Notes: generated by a model not told the origin, from the sequence alone. Positions 32,266-39,590 are shown, numbered from the stretch's first letter. The stretch: 41,752 bases of DNA from a virus (IMGVR_UViG_3300037343_000029:1-41752); one strand, 5' to 3'. Numbers and translations are program-made.

Positions 32266-33768
32266 TTACGCTGAAGTTATCTGAGACAAGTTGATGACCA
32301 CAAACTCAGCTGGGTATTGGAGAGCAACACCTACCTCAATGTGGACTTCACCTAGGCCGATAGAGCTTTGTGGGTTATTTTCTGCGTCTACTTTTACGTA
32401 GAATGCGTCAGCCTCTGTGTCTCCACGAAGACCACCTTGGTTCTTGTACTCTCCTAGGAACACAGCAAGAGAACCACGAATACGAGACCAGAGGACCTCA
32501 TCATTGTTCTCAAACAGTGCAAACTGAGTTAGGTCATTAAGCTGCTTCTTGATGAAAATCAAGCTGCGACGCATGTTGACGTATTTGTTTACAGTGCCGT
32601 CTTGCTGTAAAGTACGGGCACCCATTACTACAACTCCTACACCTGGAAGGTTACGGATTGCATTCACAGGGCTTGAGCCACTATTTAGGTTATCTAGCTC
32701 AGCACTAGTAAATGCGCTCTCTAGAGACAGTGCTCCAGAGATGGATGCACGGGTACCTGCTGGGGCCTTAAAGGGGCCATACTGCTTGTCGGTGGATAAG
32801 TACAGACCAGCTACAGCACCAGCTGGGCCGACCTTGCGGATGGACTGTGGGCTACGGCCTAGTGGGTCTGAGATGTATAGGTGTGGGTAGTAGACAGCTG
32901 CCTGACTAGAGTCAGTTAGAGTGCCTGCGTAAGTCAGCGCAGCGGATGCACTAATACCTGCGGCAGTCTCCACCAACACAAACCCGTTGTGGTCTTCTGC
33001 CCATGCAATGCAGCTGTTGTAAACAGAGGCTGCATCAGTGGCCCCAAGAGTTTCAACGATTCCTGAAACAAACAACACGAGAGGGCGGTCAGCACTGGAC
33101 AATGTCTGAAGAGCACCTTCAAACTCGCTTGCAGTTGGGTCTGTTCCGTCTGAACCACCAATAAGAGGAATTACCGCTATGGACGGAGTTCCAGTAATAT
33201 CAAGAACAGACCAACTTATGAACTCAGATTGCAAGTTAACTACGGTTTCAATAAAATCGCTTGAGTCGCGGTTGTTGAAAACCAAATTAGTATACCGCTC
33301 TAGAATAAGGTCGTTTGCAACGTTTGACCCAGTTCCTGGAACAGTCTCCTTGTAAACAGTCAAGTCGTAGTAATTAGGCTGAGTACTAGCAGTTAGTTGA
33401 ACCCTAAGGTTGTTACCGTCTACACCGCGAGACTTGCTTCCTACCGAGGAGCTGTCTTCGATAATGTTGGTAGAAGGTATCGATACTGAAGCAAAGCTGG
33501 CATCATCTGCCAGAACTCGCCTTACGTAAAGCTCATTTCCACCGTTCTGGAAGAAGTGACCTACACCAAAGGTGGCTGGGTAAGCGTTGTTGTACCCGCC
33601 AAATCTCTTAGTAAATTCATACCAAGAGGTGACGAGAGTTACGTTTTCAGTTCCTTGTGGGAAAACACCAAGAACTGCACCTGCAGCCTCCGCAGTGCCT
33701 GACGAGGCAATTGGGGCGGGCAGTAGGCGCTCAGTTATGTAAACGCCTGGACGACCGTATGCGGTCAT
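32266..33768 (-). CDS. Contractile tail sheath protein
   Basis: 500 residues. The N-terminal YGRPGVYITERLL, the GGNELYVRRV segment, the RSPQSIRKVGPAGAVAGLY region and the C-terminal VNMRRSLIFIKKQLND and FVVINLSQ are typical of phage sheath proteins. Its presence is the main evidence for a contractile (myovirus) tail. It is followed immediately by the tube gene, the usual order. Confidence 0.95.
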   Translation of the reverse strand: MTAYGRPGVYITERLLPAPIASSGTAEAAGAVLGVFPQGTENVTLVTSWYEFTKRFGGYNNAYPATFGVGHFFQNGGNELYVRRVLADDASFASVSIPSTNIIEDSSSVGSKSRGVDGNNLRVQLTASTQPNYYDLTVYKETVPGTGSNVANDLILERYTNLVFNNRDSSDFIETVVNLQSEFISWSVLDITGTPSIAVIPLIGGSDGTDPTASEFEGALQTLSSADRPLVLFVSGIVETLGATDAASVYNSCIAWAEDHNGFVLVETAAGISASAALTYAGTLTDSSQAAVYYPHLYISDPLGRSPQSIRKVGPAGAVAGLYLSTDKQYGPFKAPAGTRASISGALSLESAFTSAELDNLNSGSSPVNAIRNLPGVGVVVMGARTLQQDGTVNKYVNMRRSLIFIKKQLNDLTQFALFENNDEVLWSRIRGSLAVFLGEYKNQGGLRGDTEADAFYVKVDAENNPQSSIGLGEVHIEVGVALQYPAEFVVINLSQITSA

Positions 33769-33794
33769 ATTATCTCCTTAATAGATAGTTTAAT

Positions 33795-34466
33795 TCAGGG
33801 GGTAACGTATGGTTCCGTAATAGTTTGCGAGCCAAGCGACGAATAGTAGGGGGAAGTAGCACGACCACCAGCTCTTTCAGCTGTTGGAGGGTCAAGATGA
33901 ACACTTGTAACTTTGTAAAGCTGAGTGAACTCATCTACAGTAACTTCACTAGACACGCGAACAGTTACTGCGTTCATAAACAAACGCTTTCCTTGTTCTA
34001 TCATGTCCCGCTTAGTCAGGTCCAGCACGTCTAACCGACGGACTGTGTTGTCGTCCACTTCAAGGACGCCAAATCTCATTGGTAACTTTGTAGCCATAAG
34101 CTGTGCCATAATCTGGCGGTCATGGCGTGGGTGTCGAGCATACGAAGTTATCTGGTAGTCAATGTTGACTGGGATAGGAAGGTCTGCCTCTAAGGCGGTG
34201 TTATTGGGCGTATCTTGCCCCTCAAATAGGTAAGGATAGCGCTCAGAGCTAGTTTTACCGCGCATTTCTCTAGAGGTGTCTCTTATGACATCAACCATGT
34301 CAATGGTTACGTAAGGATAGGACTGGCTTCTAATTTCTTGGTCAGGCATGCCAAACCAAACTCCGACGTCTCTGGGGACATCTTCGCCACTTGCTTTCTG
34401 GTCACTAACTTGCATCCCAATAAGCTTTTCTCTTAGAGCCTTATCTTCACTTAGTAAGAAAGTCAA
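33795..34466 (-). CDS. Tail completion/terminator-like protein
   Basis: 223 residues. DVGVWFGMPDQEIRSQSYPYVTI, PVNIDYQITSYARHPRHDRQI, and a C-terminal TRVSSEV-like beta region occur in genes placed directly before the sheath in contractile phages. This location suggests a tail terminator that stops tube and sheath growth. It shares 4 bases with the upstream gene (ATGA). Family assignment is by context and pattern. Confidence 0.68.
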   Translation of the reverse strand: MTFLLSEDKALREKLIGMQVSDQKASGEDVPRDVGVWFGMPDQEIRSQSYPYVTIDMVDVIRDTSREMRGKTSSERYPYLFEGQDTPNNTALEADLPIPVNIDYQITSYARHPRHDRQIMAQLMATKLPMRFGVLEVDDNTVRRLDVLDLTKRDMIEQGKRLFMNAVTVRVSSEVTVDEFTQLYKVTSVHLDPPTAERAGGRATSPYYSSLGSQTITEPYVTP

Positions 34467-34774
34467 ATTAAGTCTCCTAGCTTCTCTTCTATACGGTCCA
34501 TGTAGGTAGACATCAAAGACGCCTCAGAGTTTAAGAACTTACGAATAGAGGCACTAGGCCTAATTGATTCAGAGCCAAACTCTAAAAGCTGTGCTTCAGC
34601 TACGTTAGGACCCTCGTATTTGACCGTGAATGACGAGCCATTGCGCACGATTTGGACGCTGTTAGCAGCATCTGCTGGCCAACCTGAGCTTATTAAATAG
34701 CTTCTAAGGTTTTCTGTAATAACAAAGGCAGCCTCTTCGCCAGCCTTAGTGAGTTCATCAAAAAAGTTTGCCAT
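34463..34774 (-). CDS. Neck or tail completion protein, 103 aa
   Basis: Begins MANFFDELTKAGEEAAFVI. A helix (about 1-30) is followed by a beta hairpin (VQIVRNGSSFTVKYEG) and LEFGSESIRPSASIRKFL, a pattern found in phage head-tail joining (HK97 gp10-like) proteins. It sits between neck-like and tail terminator-like genes. ATGA overlap with the downstream gene. Assignment is plausible but not certain. Confidence 0.65.
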   Translation of the reverse strand: MANFFDELTKAGEEAAFVITENLRSYLISSGWPADAANSVQIVRNGSSFTVKYEGPNVAEAQLLEFGSESIRPSASIRKFLNSEASLMSTYMDRIEEKLGDLI

Positions 34775-34973
34775 TAGGCCTGCCCTTATAAGATTCTGGC
34801 TGGACGAACTCTCGATTACGGTAACCCGCGGCTAAGCCCATGATGTAAGACTGAGGCTGTTTTGGACGATACGTAGTACTTGCTTGGTAAACTCCACGAA
34901 GGAAGTTTTCCTGGTCAGCATCGTTAAAATCAGCAACTCGTTCCCACCAAGGCTTTTCTTGAGAAGTACGCAT
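34758..34973 (-). CDS. Hypothetical protein, 71 aa
   Basis: Begins MRTSQEKPWWERVADFND after AAGGA with 7-base spacing. It contains YRPKQPQSYIMGLAAGYRNREFVQPESY, possibly a small helical bundle. No family recognised. A second frame (34832-35038) is a shadow that runs through the intergenic RNA element. It follows the cloverleaf RNA, so its expression may be controlled by that element. Confidence 0.75.
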   Translation of the reverse strand: MRTSQEKPWWERVADFNDADQENFLRGVYQASTTYRPKQPQSYIMGLAAGYRNREFVQPESYKGRPNGKLF

Positions 34974-34988
34974 AGCAGAATCCTTTTC

Positions 34989-35063
34989 AGGCGCAGGTCT
35001 AGCCGTAAGGCTAGGTAAGCACCCGCACGGATGCTCACCCTACAAGGATAGGGAAAAACGCCT
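34989..35063 (-). ncRNA. Cloverleaf-like structured RNA candidate in 5' UTR
   Basis: On the minus strand AGGCG (35063-35059) pairs with CGCCT (34993-34989) and encloses three hairpins: 35053-35049 with 35042-35038 (5 bp), 35038-35029 with 35024-35015 (10 bp, loop GTGC), and 35014-35009 with 35004-34999 (6 bp, loop TTAC). Two pairs of the second hairpin are G-U on the minus strand but would be A-C on the plus strand, which favours a minus-strand RNA. It is 75 nt but not a tRNA (no T-loop, wrong arm sizes). Confidence 0.55.
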
Positions 35064-35076
35064 AATAAATAAGGCT
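35054..35076 (-). terminator. Weak terminator-like hairpin after the HNH gene
   Basis: On the minus strand GCCT at 35075-35072 can pair with AGGC at 35063-35060, followed after one G by five T (35058-35054). The stem is only 4 bp with an 8-base AT loop, so termination would be weak. The AGGCG arm is the same one that closes the cloverleaf RNA, which makes the two structures mutually exclusive. Confidence 0.35.
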
Positions 35077-35437
35077 AAATGTATCTAGTAAGGCTGTCAT
35101 TATTTTGCCTACTCTTTAAAGAGTGGCAGTTGACACAAAGGGTCCTTAAATTAGAAATTTCATCATTATGGTGGTCTCCATCTATGTGGTCCACAGTTAG
35201 CTGGCAGTCATCTTCAATGGTAGCGGTGCACCGCATGTTTTCGCAGTAATCCTTTTTGTGAATTATGTATGGGCGCTCAGCTAGCGTCTTACCGACTTTA
35301 AACTGTCTATAGCAGCGGTAATGCTGCTTTTGATTAGGTTTTTGTTTGTAGGAAGTCTTTACACGAACATTATTGCCACAGACAGCGCAGTCTGCGAGCA
35401 GCTCATCTTCATTGATATTAGAAAGCGAATGTTTCAT
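35075..35437 (-). CDS. HNH endonuclease
   Basis: 120 residues. An N-terminal Zn pair (CAVC), a middle Cys/His-containing segment (YCENMRC), then LTVDHIDGDHHNDEISNLRTLCVNCH, the HNH motif with two Cys as Zn ligands. Such genes are common free-standing endonucleases in phages. It is the last gene before the cloverleaf RNA. No intron or intein is seen, so homing is possible but not shown. Confidence 0.85.
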   Translation of the reverse strand: MKHSLSNINEDELLADCAVCGNNVRVKTSYKQKPNQKQHYRCYRQFKVGKTLAERPYIIHKKDYCENMRCTATIEDDCQLTVDHIDGDHHNDEISNLRTLCVNCHSLKSRQNNDSLTRYI

Positions 35438-35453
35438 ACCACTTAGTTTAGTG

Positions 35454-35507
35454 TTATAAAGCTGTTTTTTTGCCGCATCTACAGTTGTTGCACTTGCACT
35501 CTGGCAT
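35454..35507 (-). CDS. Possible 17-residue Cys-rich microprotein
   Basis: ATG 35507 forms TAATG with the preceding gene's stop and opens MPECKCNNCRCGKKTAL. The C-x-C-x-x-C-x-C set is a compact metal-binding pattern. It would be the last member of a coupled relay. Very short length leaves doubt that it is expressed as a product. Confidence 0.45.
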   Translation of the reverse strand: MPECKCNNCRCGKKTAL

Positions 35508-35644
35508 TACTTTGTGCTCCTTGCTTTTCCTCTAGAGTTTTTCATGCGGTCAGAAAGCTTCTGATTTCGCTTCATCTGCTCTTCTTTTTTATAAGAAGGC
35601 TTCTTGGGGTCTAGTCCCTCAACCTTGCGTGCTGGTCTTGCCAT
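35507..35644 (-). CDS. Small basic protein, 45 aa
   Basis: ATG 35644 overlaps the preceding stop as TAATG. The protein MARPARKVEGLDPKKPSYKK continues to a Lys/Arg-rich C-terminus ending ARSTK; it is strongly basic with a central EEQMKRNQKLSDRMK helix. No family recognised. Its place in the coupled run of basic proteins supports it as a gene. Confidence 0.65.
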   Translation of the reverse strand: MARPARKVEGLDPKKPSYKKEEQMKRNQKLSDRMKNSRGKARSTK

Positions 35645-35943
35645 TACTTCTTACCTGCTCTTCTTTTGTTTTCCTTAGCGGTGTTGGCCCCATGTGCCAA
35701 AGGTCTTAAGTTACTTTTGCGGTCATCTGAGTGGTTATTGTTCTTGTGGTCTACGTCTACGTTTTTAGCCAGCTTGCGGCCAGCCTTAGTCTCATAGTCG
35801 TCACGAGCCTTATTCTTAGAAGTAGTCTCCCACCCGTCCTTAGTCTTAGTCTTAGTGACGTAGATTGGGCGGCCACCATTTTGTTTAGAGCCCTTGTACG
35901 GCCCAAACTTCTTCTTAGTACCTACTGGAATCTTTTCAGCCAT
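35644..35943 (-). CDS. Small HNH-like protein
   Basis: 99 residues. VDVDHKNNNHSDDRKSNLRP near residues 62-81 matches the core of HNH nucleases (DHxxxxxxDDRxSNLR) and is followed by a basic tail. The N-terminal half is basic and Gly-rich with no Zn Cys, so it is a Cys-less HNH type. The gene is coupled on both sides by TAATG. It may nick DNA or be a DNA-binding relic. Confidence 0.72.
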   Translation of the reverse strand: MAEKIPVGTKKKFGPYKGSKQNGGRPIYVTKTKTKDGWETTSKNKARDDYETKAGRKLAKNVDVDHKNNNHSDDRKSNLRPLAHGANTAKENKRRAGKK

Positions 35944-36188
35944 TACTTAGCCTTCCTGTGTCCCGCTGTCTTTTTAGCAATCTTCTTAGGCTGAGCTACG
36001 AATTGCTCACCTTTTTTATTTCCCGCAGCTTTAGCTCTATTGGTAGACTTCTTTTCCGCAGAGCTAAGGCTTTCCCAAGCTTTTTCAGGAAGATAGCGCT
36101 TTTTACCCTTAGAGGGTTTGCCATCCGAGGTTTTCCATTTTTCATCGCCCCAGTTCTTAAGGGACTTTTGAGACTTAGCTAAGGCCAT
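35943..36188 (-). CDS. DUF5872-like basic protein
   Basis: 81 residues, many Lys. The sequence pattern LAKSQKSLKNWGDEKWKTSDGKPS, then KKRYLPEKAWESLSSAEK and AKKTAGHRKAK, resembles the DUF5872 proteins found in many environmental phages and giant viruses. Function is unknown. It is coupled by TAATG to both neighbours, and the similar basic genes at 36188-36860 precede it. Confidence 0.72.
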   Translation of the reverse strand: MALAKSQKSLKNWGDEKWKTSDGKPSKGKKRYLPEKAWESLSSAEKKSTNRAKAAGNKKGEQFVAQPKKIAKKTAGHRKAK

Positions 36189-36385
36189 TAGTTCTTGTAA
36201 CCCCCGCCAGCTTTCTTGTACTCAGAAGCTAAAAGCTGTGCCTTACGAGCCGACCATTCGCCTGGGTCTCCACCCTTACTGCCAGCTTTAATGCGATTAA
36301 AGATAGTCTTCCTAAGCCCAGGCTTAGTGTAGTTACCTGCTTCGTTTACTTTTGACTTAGCCTTAGGCTTAGCTTTTTCAGCCAT
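36188..36385 (-). CDS. Small basic conserved phage protein
   Basis: 65 residues with 13 Lys and 3 Arg. KVNEAGNYTKPGLRK, FNRIKAGSKGGDPGEWSARKAQLL and a GGGYKN end follow a pattern I recall from many environmental phage proteins, sometimes next to or fused with DUF5872. Function unknown; basic nature suggests nucleic-acid contact. TAATG junctions at both ends. Confidence 0.72.
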   Translation of the reverse strand: MAEKAKPKAKSKVNEAGNYTKPGLRKTIFNRIKAGSKGGDPGEWSARKAQLLASEYKKAGGGYKN

Positions 36386-36696
36386 TATTTCTTCTTCTTT
36401 GCGTCAAGTCGCTTGGACATAGCAGCTGCTTTTTTCTTAGCGTCAGCTTTAGAGGAGGCCCCCCATGCCTGAAGAGACAGCAGTAGGCGAGTAGGGTCGC
36501 CGTTTGGCTTCTTCTCAGGGCCAGGATTACCGCCCATGCGAGCTAAAAACGAAGCACGACGAGGGTTGTCACCAGATTTAACAGGGGCTTTTAGATTAGA
36601 ACCAGGATTAGCTTTTTCATAAGACTTGCGGCCTTTTTCATTTAGACCACCCGACTTAGCTTTACCTTCTTTACGTTGCCATGCTTCGCTGGCCAT
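36385..36696 (-). CDS. DUF6321-like basic protein
   Basis: 103 residues. EAWQRKEGKAKSGGLNEKGR, YEKANPGSNLKAP and PRRASFLARMGG, with PTRLLLSLQAW, match the DUF6321 pattern (RKEGKNPxGGLNxKGR ... FCARMGG). Here the usual FCARM Cys is Leu (FLARM). A Lys/Ala-rich tail follows. Function unknown. Coupled to neighbours by TAATG. Confidence 0.75.
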   Translation of the reverse strand: MASEAWQRKEGKAKSGGLNEKGRKSYEKANPGSNLKAPVKSGDNPRRASFLARMGGNPGPEKKPNGDPTRLLLSLQAWGASSKADAKKKAAAMSKRLDAKKKK

Positions 36697-36860
36697 TACT
36701 TCTTCTTTGCCTTCATGGTGCCACTCTTTTTCATCTGAGCACCTTTTATGACGTCACCGCGAGTAATCTTGCCTTTGTCACTAGACATAGCCGCGAGCTT
36801 CTTCTCTTTCGGAGACATAGCCTTGCCATCAGAGGAGGCCATCTTCTTACCATGTACCAT
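36696..36860 (-). CDS. Small basic protein, 54 aa
   Basis: ATG 36860 begins MVHGKKMASSDGKAMSPKEK; the protein is rich in Lys and Met, and its stop overlaps the DUF6321-like ATG as TAATG. It is the first member of the seven-gene relay. A weak purine-rich site (AAAGAAAGAAG) precedes the start. No family recognised. Confidence 0.68.
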   Translation of the reverse strand: MVHGKKMASSDGKAMSPKEKKLAAMSSDKGKITRGDVIKGAQMKKSGTMKAKKK

Positions 36861-36896
36861 TTGATTCTTCTTTCTTTTTAGGAAACTAGAGGATTA

Positions 36897-37109
36897 CTAG
36901 CTTTTCTTTTTAGATGTAGTGCTGGAATAACGAATCTTTCCAGAAGGCTTACGGACAATGCCGCCCTTCTTGGACTTAACTTTGGCTCCACCAGACTGGT
37001 ATTTAGAGCCAGTTAGTGAAGTCTCTACGCCTGAGCTACGGGTAGTAATGTCTGCTTTACCAGCTCTGGCCCCAACTCTTTTTGTTGTTACTTTTCTACG
37101 TTCTGCCAT
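36897..37109 (-). CDS. Small basic Ser/Lys-rich protein, 70 aa
   Basis: Begins MAERRKVTTKRVGARAG and ends SSTTSKKKS. It is very basic with Gly/Ser/Thr turns and no hydrophobic core, which suggests a disordered nucleic-acid-binding or virion protein. It is separated by 36 bases from the relay that follows. Unknown family. Confidence 0.72.
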   Translation of the reverse strand: MAERRKVTTKRVGARAGKADITTRSSGVETSLTGSKYQSGGAKVKSKKGGIVRKPSGKIRYSSTTSKKKS

Positions 37110-37117
37110 GACGGCTC

Positions 37118-37690
37118 CTAAGTGGTAGTTGTTCTAGAAAGTGGTGGTTTTACTTGTGACGCGTACCTAGTAAACTGTGGGTCGTTCACTAGTTCTTCAG
37201 AGTTAACTTCGTTGCACTCAACAGTGACTACGGCCCAACGAGTGCCGAATGCGCCCCTTGGGTTTACTCTTGTAGGGGTAAATATTTGACCACGGTATTC
37301 TATGCGGTCTTTAATGTAGCTATTTGGCTCGTTTCCCACCAACTCGGGTATCAGCCGTAGAGCGTCGCCAGAATTAATCACAAGACGCATAGTATCTGAG
37401 GTATAGAAACCACGGTCATTTACTACGCTGCCACCACGAGTAATGCTTGCCATAATGGCAGGCATCTTAAATGGAAGCATCCAGCGCTTGCCTTCACCAG
37501 GAATAGAGCTGGAAACATCATAGGTGTTGTCTACGATTCCATCAAAGTTGTCTTCTAAGAAGTACTCTTGCCACCTGAACCAGTTGACATTAACACCAAC
37601 CATCCCGCCAATGTCTTCAGCTATGCCTTCGTACATTGACAAAGACTCGTAGTCTATGTCAAACCTGCCTTCGTGCTTATTACTTCTCAT
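37118..37690 (-). CDS. Neck/head-completion-like protein, 190 aa
   Basis: Begins MRSNKHEGRFDIDYESLS. The patterns NWFRWQEYFLEDNFDGIVDNTYDVSS, WMLPFKMPAIMASI and FTPTRVNPRGAFGTRWAVVTVECNEV resemble head-tail connector proteins of actinophages and T4-like neck components. The location before the tail module agrees. Function is inferred. Confidence 0.65.
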   Translation of the reverse strand: MRSNKHEGRFDIDYESLSMYEGIAEDIGGMVGVNVNWFRWQEYFLEDNFDGIVDNTYDVSSSIPGEGKRWMLPFKMPAIMASITRGGSVVNDRGFYTSDTMRLVINSGDALRLIPELVGNEPNSYIKDRIEYRGQIFTPTRVNPRGAFGTRWAVVTVECNEVNSEELVNDPQFTRYASQVKPPLSRTTTT

Positions 37691-37701
37691 TACATCCTTA
37701 T

Positions 37702-38019
37702 TTAGACTGGAGGATTATCTGCTGGGAATCCGTGCTGATGAATCTGATTCTGCTGGAACTGCCTTAAATTAACCGCAGCAGAATAGCAGTTATTAAACCT
37801 ATTCATCCAGTCATTGCCTGGGACATCCTCAGTCACACTCTGGACTATAAACTCATATTGCTCAGCGAGAACTTCTTTGAAAAAGTCAAACGCCTTATTG
37901 AAGAATTCAGGGTCCTCATCAATGTAGTCCTGGAGAGGACCATACTCAAAAAAGAAGACTATCTCGTCTTCTGCTACCACAGCTGGTCCGTTGGTTGTGC
38001 TCATAAATTTGTATTCCAT
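37702..38019 (-). CDS. Hypothetical acidic protein, 105 aa
   Basis: Begins MEYKFMSTTNGP. The acidic, aromatic centre (EIVFFFEYGPLQDYIDEDPEFFNKAFDFF) suggests a compact helical domain that may bind a basic partner. No family is recognised. It lies between the DUF6171-like microprotein and the neck-like gene. Confidence 0.75.
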   Translation of the reverse strand: MEYKFMSTTNGPAVVAEDEIVFFFEYGPLQDYIDEDPEFFNKAFDFFKEVLAEQYEFIVQSVTEDVPGNDWMNRFNNCYSAAVNLRQFQQNQIHQHGFPADNPPV

Positions 38020-38022
38020 GTA

Positions 38023-38196
38023 TTACCACTTTCCTATGGGGCAAGTTGCCTCGTGTATTTTTGTTTTAATACTCATAATGCACATGCACTCTTTGCATTG
38101 ACGAGTTGGTTTAAAGAACTTTTCACATCCTTTACAGATGTCATACCGTTCTTTAGGGTCTGTAATTATGGTTACAGAGACTTTATTATCTTCCAT
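38023..38196 (-). CDS. DUF6171-like zinc-ribbon microprotein
   Basis: 57 residues from ATG 38196 (TAATG with the fibre stop). YDICKGCEKFF, QCKECMCIMSIKTK and the terminal CPIGKW match the DUF6171 pattern (CxxCE ... CxxCxCxMxxK ... CPxGKW) known from many phages. Four to six Cys should bind Zn. Function unknown; it often lies next to structural genes. Confidence 0.8.
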   Translation of the reverse strand: MEDNKVSVTIITDPKERYDICKGCEKFFKPTRQCKECMCIMSIKTKIHEATCPIGKW

Positions 38197-39590
38197 TATT
38201 CCGCCCTAAAGTTGTCTACCGTGCTGCCCTGACGTTGAACTTGATTGCCGTTCTTAGCAATTCCTACCCCCCTAGTCCTTATAGAAGAACCAGAGTTATG
38301 GACTACTGAAGCTATTCTACTTCCACCTAAACCAGCAGCACTGTATAAAGCGACAGTAATGTTAGCCCCTGAAGTAGAGACCTCCATGCTACGAGGGTCT
38401 GAAGAAACGTCTTGAGTAAAAACCTGAGTGATAGTGCCACTTAGATTTCTAAAGATACGTATAACAGAAGGGTAAGAAGTACTAGCAGGATTAAATGTCG
38501 CACTCTGTGACTCTGAGAGCGTGCAAGTGGTTCCATTTCTAGTGCCTCCCTGAGGACAGTAGTATCCTCTTCCAGGATAAGAGCAGGTACTTCCATTCTG
38601 AGTGCTTCCGCTTGGGCAAGAGTATCCTGTTTGAGTCTGCCCCGTCTGAGTGGCAGGGTAAGAGCTGGTTGTCGTGCATGTACTTCCCGAACGAGTCCCT
38701 CCTTGCGGGCAGCTGTAGCTGGTGCTGGTGGTTTGAGTCGCAAAAAAGATGTCATCAGGGGGGCAATAAGTAGTAGTTCTAGTACACTCGTACACGACAG
38801 AGTTCGGCCCGCTGCCACTGAAAACGGGCCGACTAGAACCACCAGGGCAGCTTGAACTAGAGCTGTATGTCGTACTAGTACTAGTAGTACATGGTCTAGA
38901 CCTTCTGCACCTGTTAGTAGAGCTGGGCCCCGAGCTACCAGAAGGACAAGAGTAGCTAGTTGATGTGCTTGAAGTGGCAGGATAGCTAGAAGAAGTTACA
39001 CAGCTACTTCCACTTAGTGTGCCTCCGTTTGGACAAGAGTACGTGTAACTATATGTGGGGTTAGCACTGGTGGTGTAAGGGCCTTCATAGCTTGCTGGGT
39101 AGTTGGTTGTCCTATTGCAAGTTGTTCCATTGAGAGTAAACCCTGAAGGACAAGAATAAAAACTAGGGTTGTCCTGCTGCCTAGAACCTGGGATAGCAGC
39201 GTGCCAGTTATTGTTGTCTTGCACCCAGAAAGAAACACCAAGACCAGTGTTGCTAGGAGTATCTATAGTTACTTTATAGTCTGTACTAGCTTTATAGAGC
39301 TGTGTAAAGGCGATACCAGGACCTGCAGAGCCATCGTAAAAAGCTTGATTGTTTTGTATAGCCCAGTTACCTGAGAGCTCATTCCACTGGGAGAAGGTAT
39401 TGCTGGCAGTACCTAGGTTAGCGTCATTGGCTCTATTGAAGTTGTCTACGATTTCAGCAGAGTGCCAAATCTTCCATACACCATCTACTTTTGTATATCC
39501 GAGCGCGACTGGCTGCCAGTTACCGTTTACTTTTACGTAAGGGGCAACTACTGGTCGCTGAGAACCATCAACTTTTAAATAACCTGGCAC
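38196..39590 (-). CDS. Tail fibre/adhesin with Cys-rich CPxGG repeats
   Basis: 464 residues from GTG 39590 with GGAG 5 bases upstream. N-terminal repeats of (Y)xKVDGxWxPV type (about 1-47), then a LamG/concanavalin-like domain (about 50-140: DNFNRANDANLG, WNELSGNWAI, GLGVSFWVQDNNNW). From about 140 to 370 there are seven copies of a CP-x-G-x(n)-G-x-x-C unit such as CPSGFTLNGTTC, CPNGGTLSGSSC, CPQGGTRSGSTC. A beta-rich C-terminal domain follows (about 385-464). The disulphide-like repeats and lectin-like domain suggest host receptor binding on the virion surface. Confidence 0.82.
   Translation of the reverse strand: MPGYLKVDGSQRPVVAPYVKVNGNWQPVALGYTKVDGVWKIWHSAEIVDNFNRANDANLGTASNTFSQWNELSGNWAIQNNQAFYDGSAGPGIAFTQLYKASTDYKVTIDTPSNTGLGVSFWVQDNNNWHAAIPGSRQQDNPSFYSCPSGFTLNGTTCNRTTNYPASYEGPYTTSANPTYSYTYSCPNGGTLSGSSCVTSSSYPATSSTSTSYSCPSGSSGPSSTNRCRRSRPCTTSTSTTYSSSSSCPGGSSRPVFSGSGPNSVVYECTRTTTYCPPDDIFFATQTTSTSYSCPQGGTRSGSTCTTTSSYPATQTGQTQTGYSCPSGSTQNGSTCSYPGRGYYCPQGGTRNGTTCTLSESQSATFNPASTSYPSVIRIFRNLSGTITQVFTQDVSSDPRSMEVSTSGANITVALYSAAGLGGSRIASVVHNSGSSIRTRGVGIAKNGNQVQRQGSTVDNFRAE

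Noticed and set aside
34832-35038. 68-residue frame covering the intergenic RNA element
   Set aside because: It overlaps the supported 34758-34973 gene in another frame and has no ribosome site.
34989-35063. tRNA gene, because of cloverleaf shape and 75-nt length
   Set aside because: The acceptor stem is 5 bp, the middle arm has 10 bp with a 4-base loop, and there is no T-loop TTC sequence or conserved D-loop GG pair.
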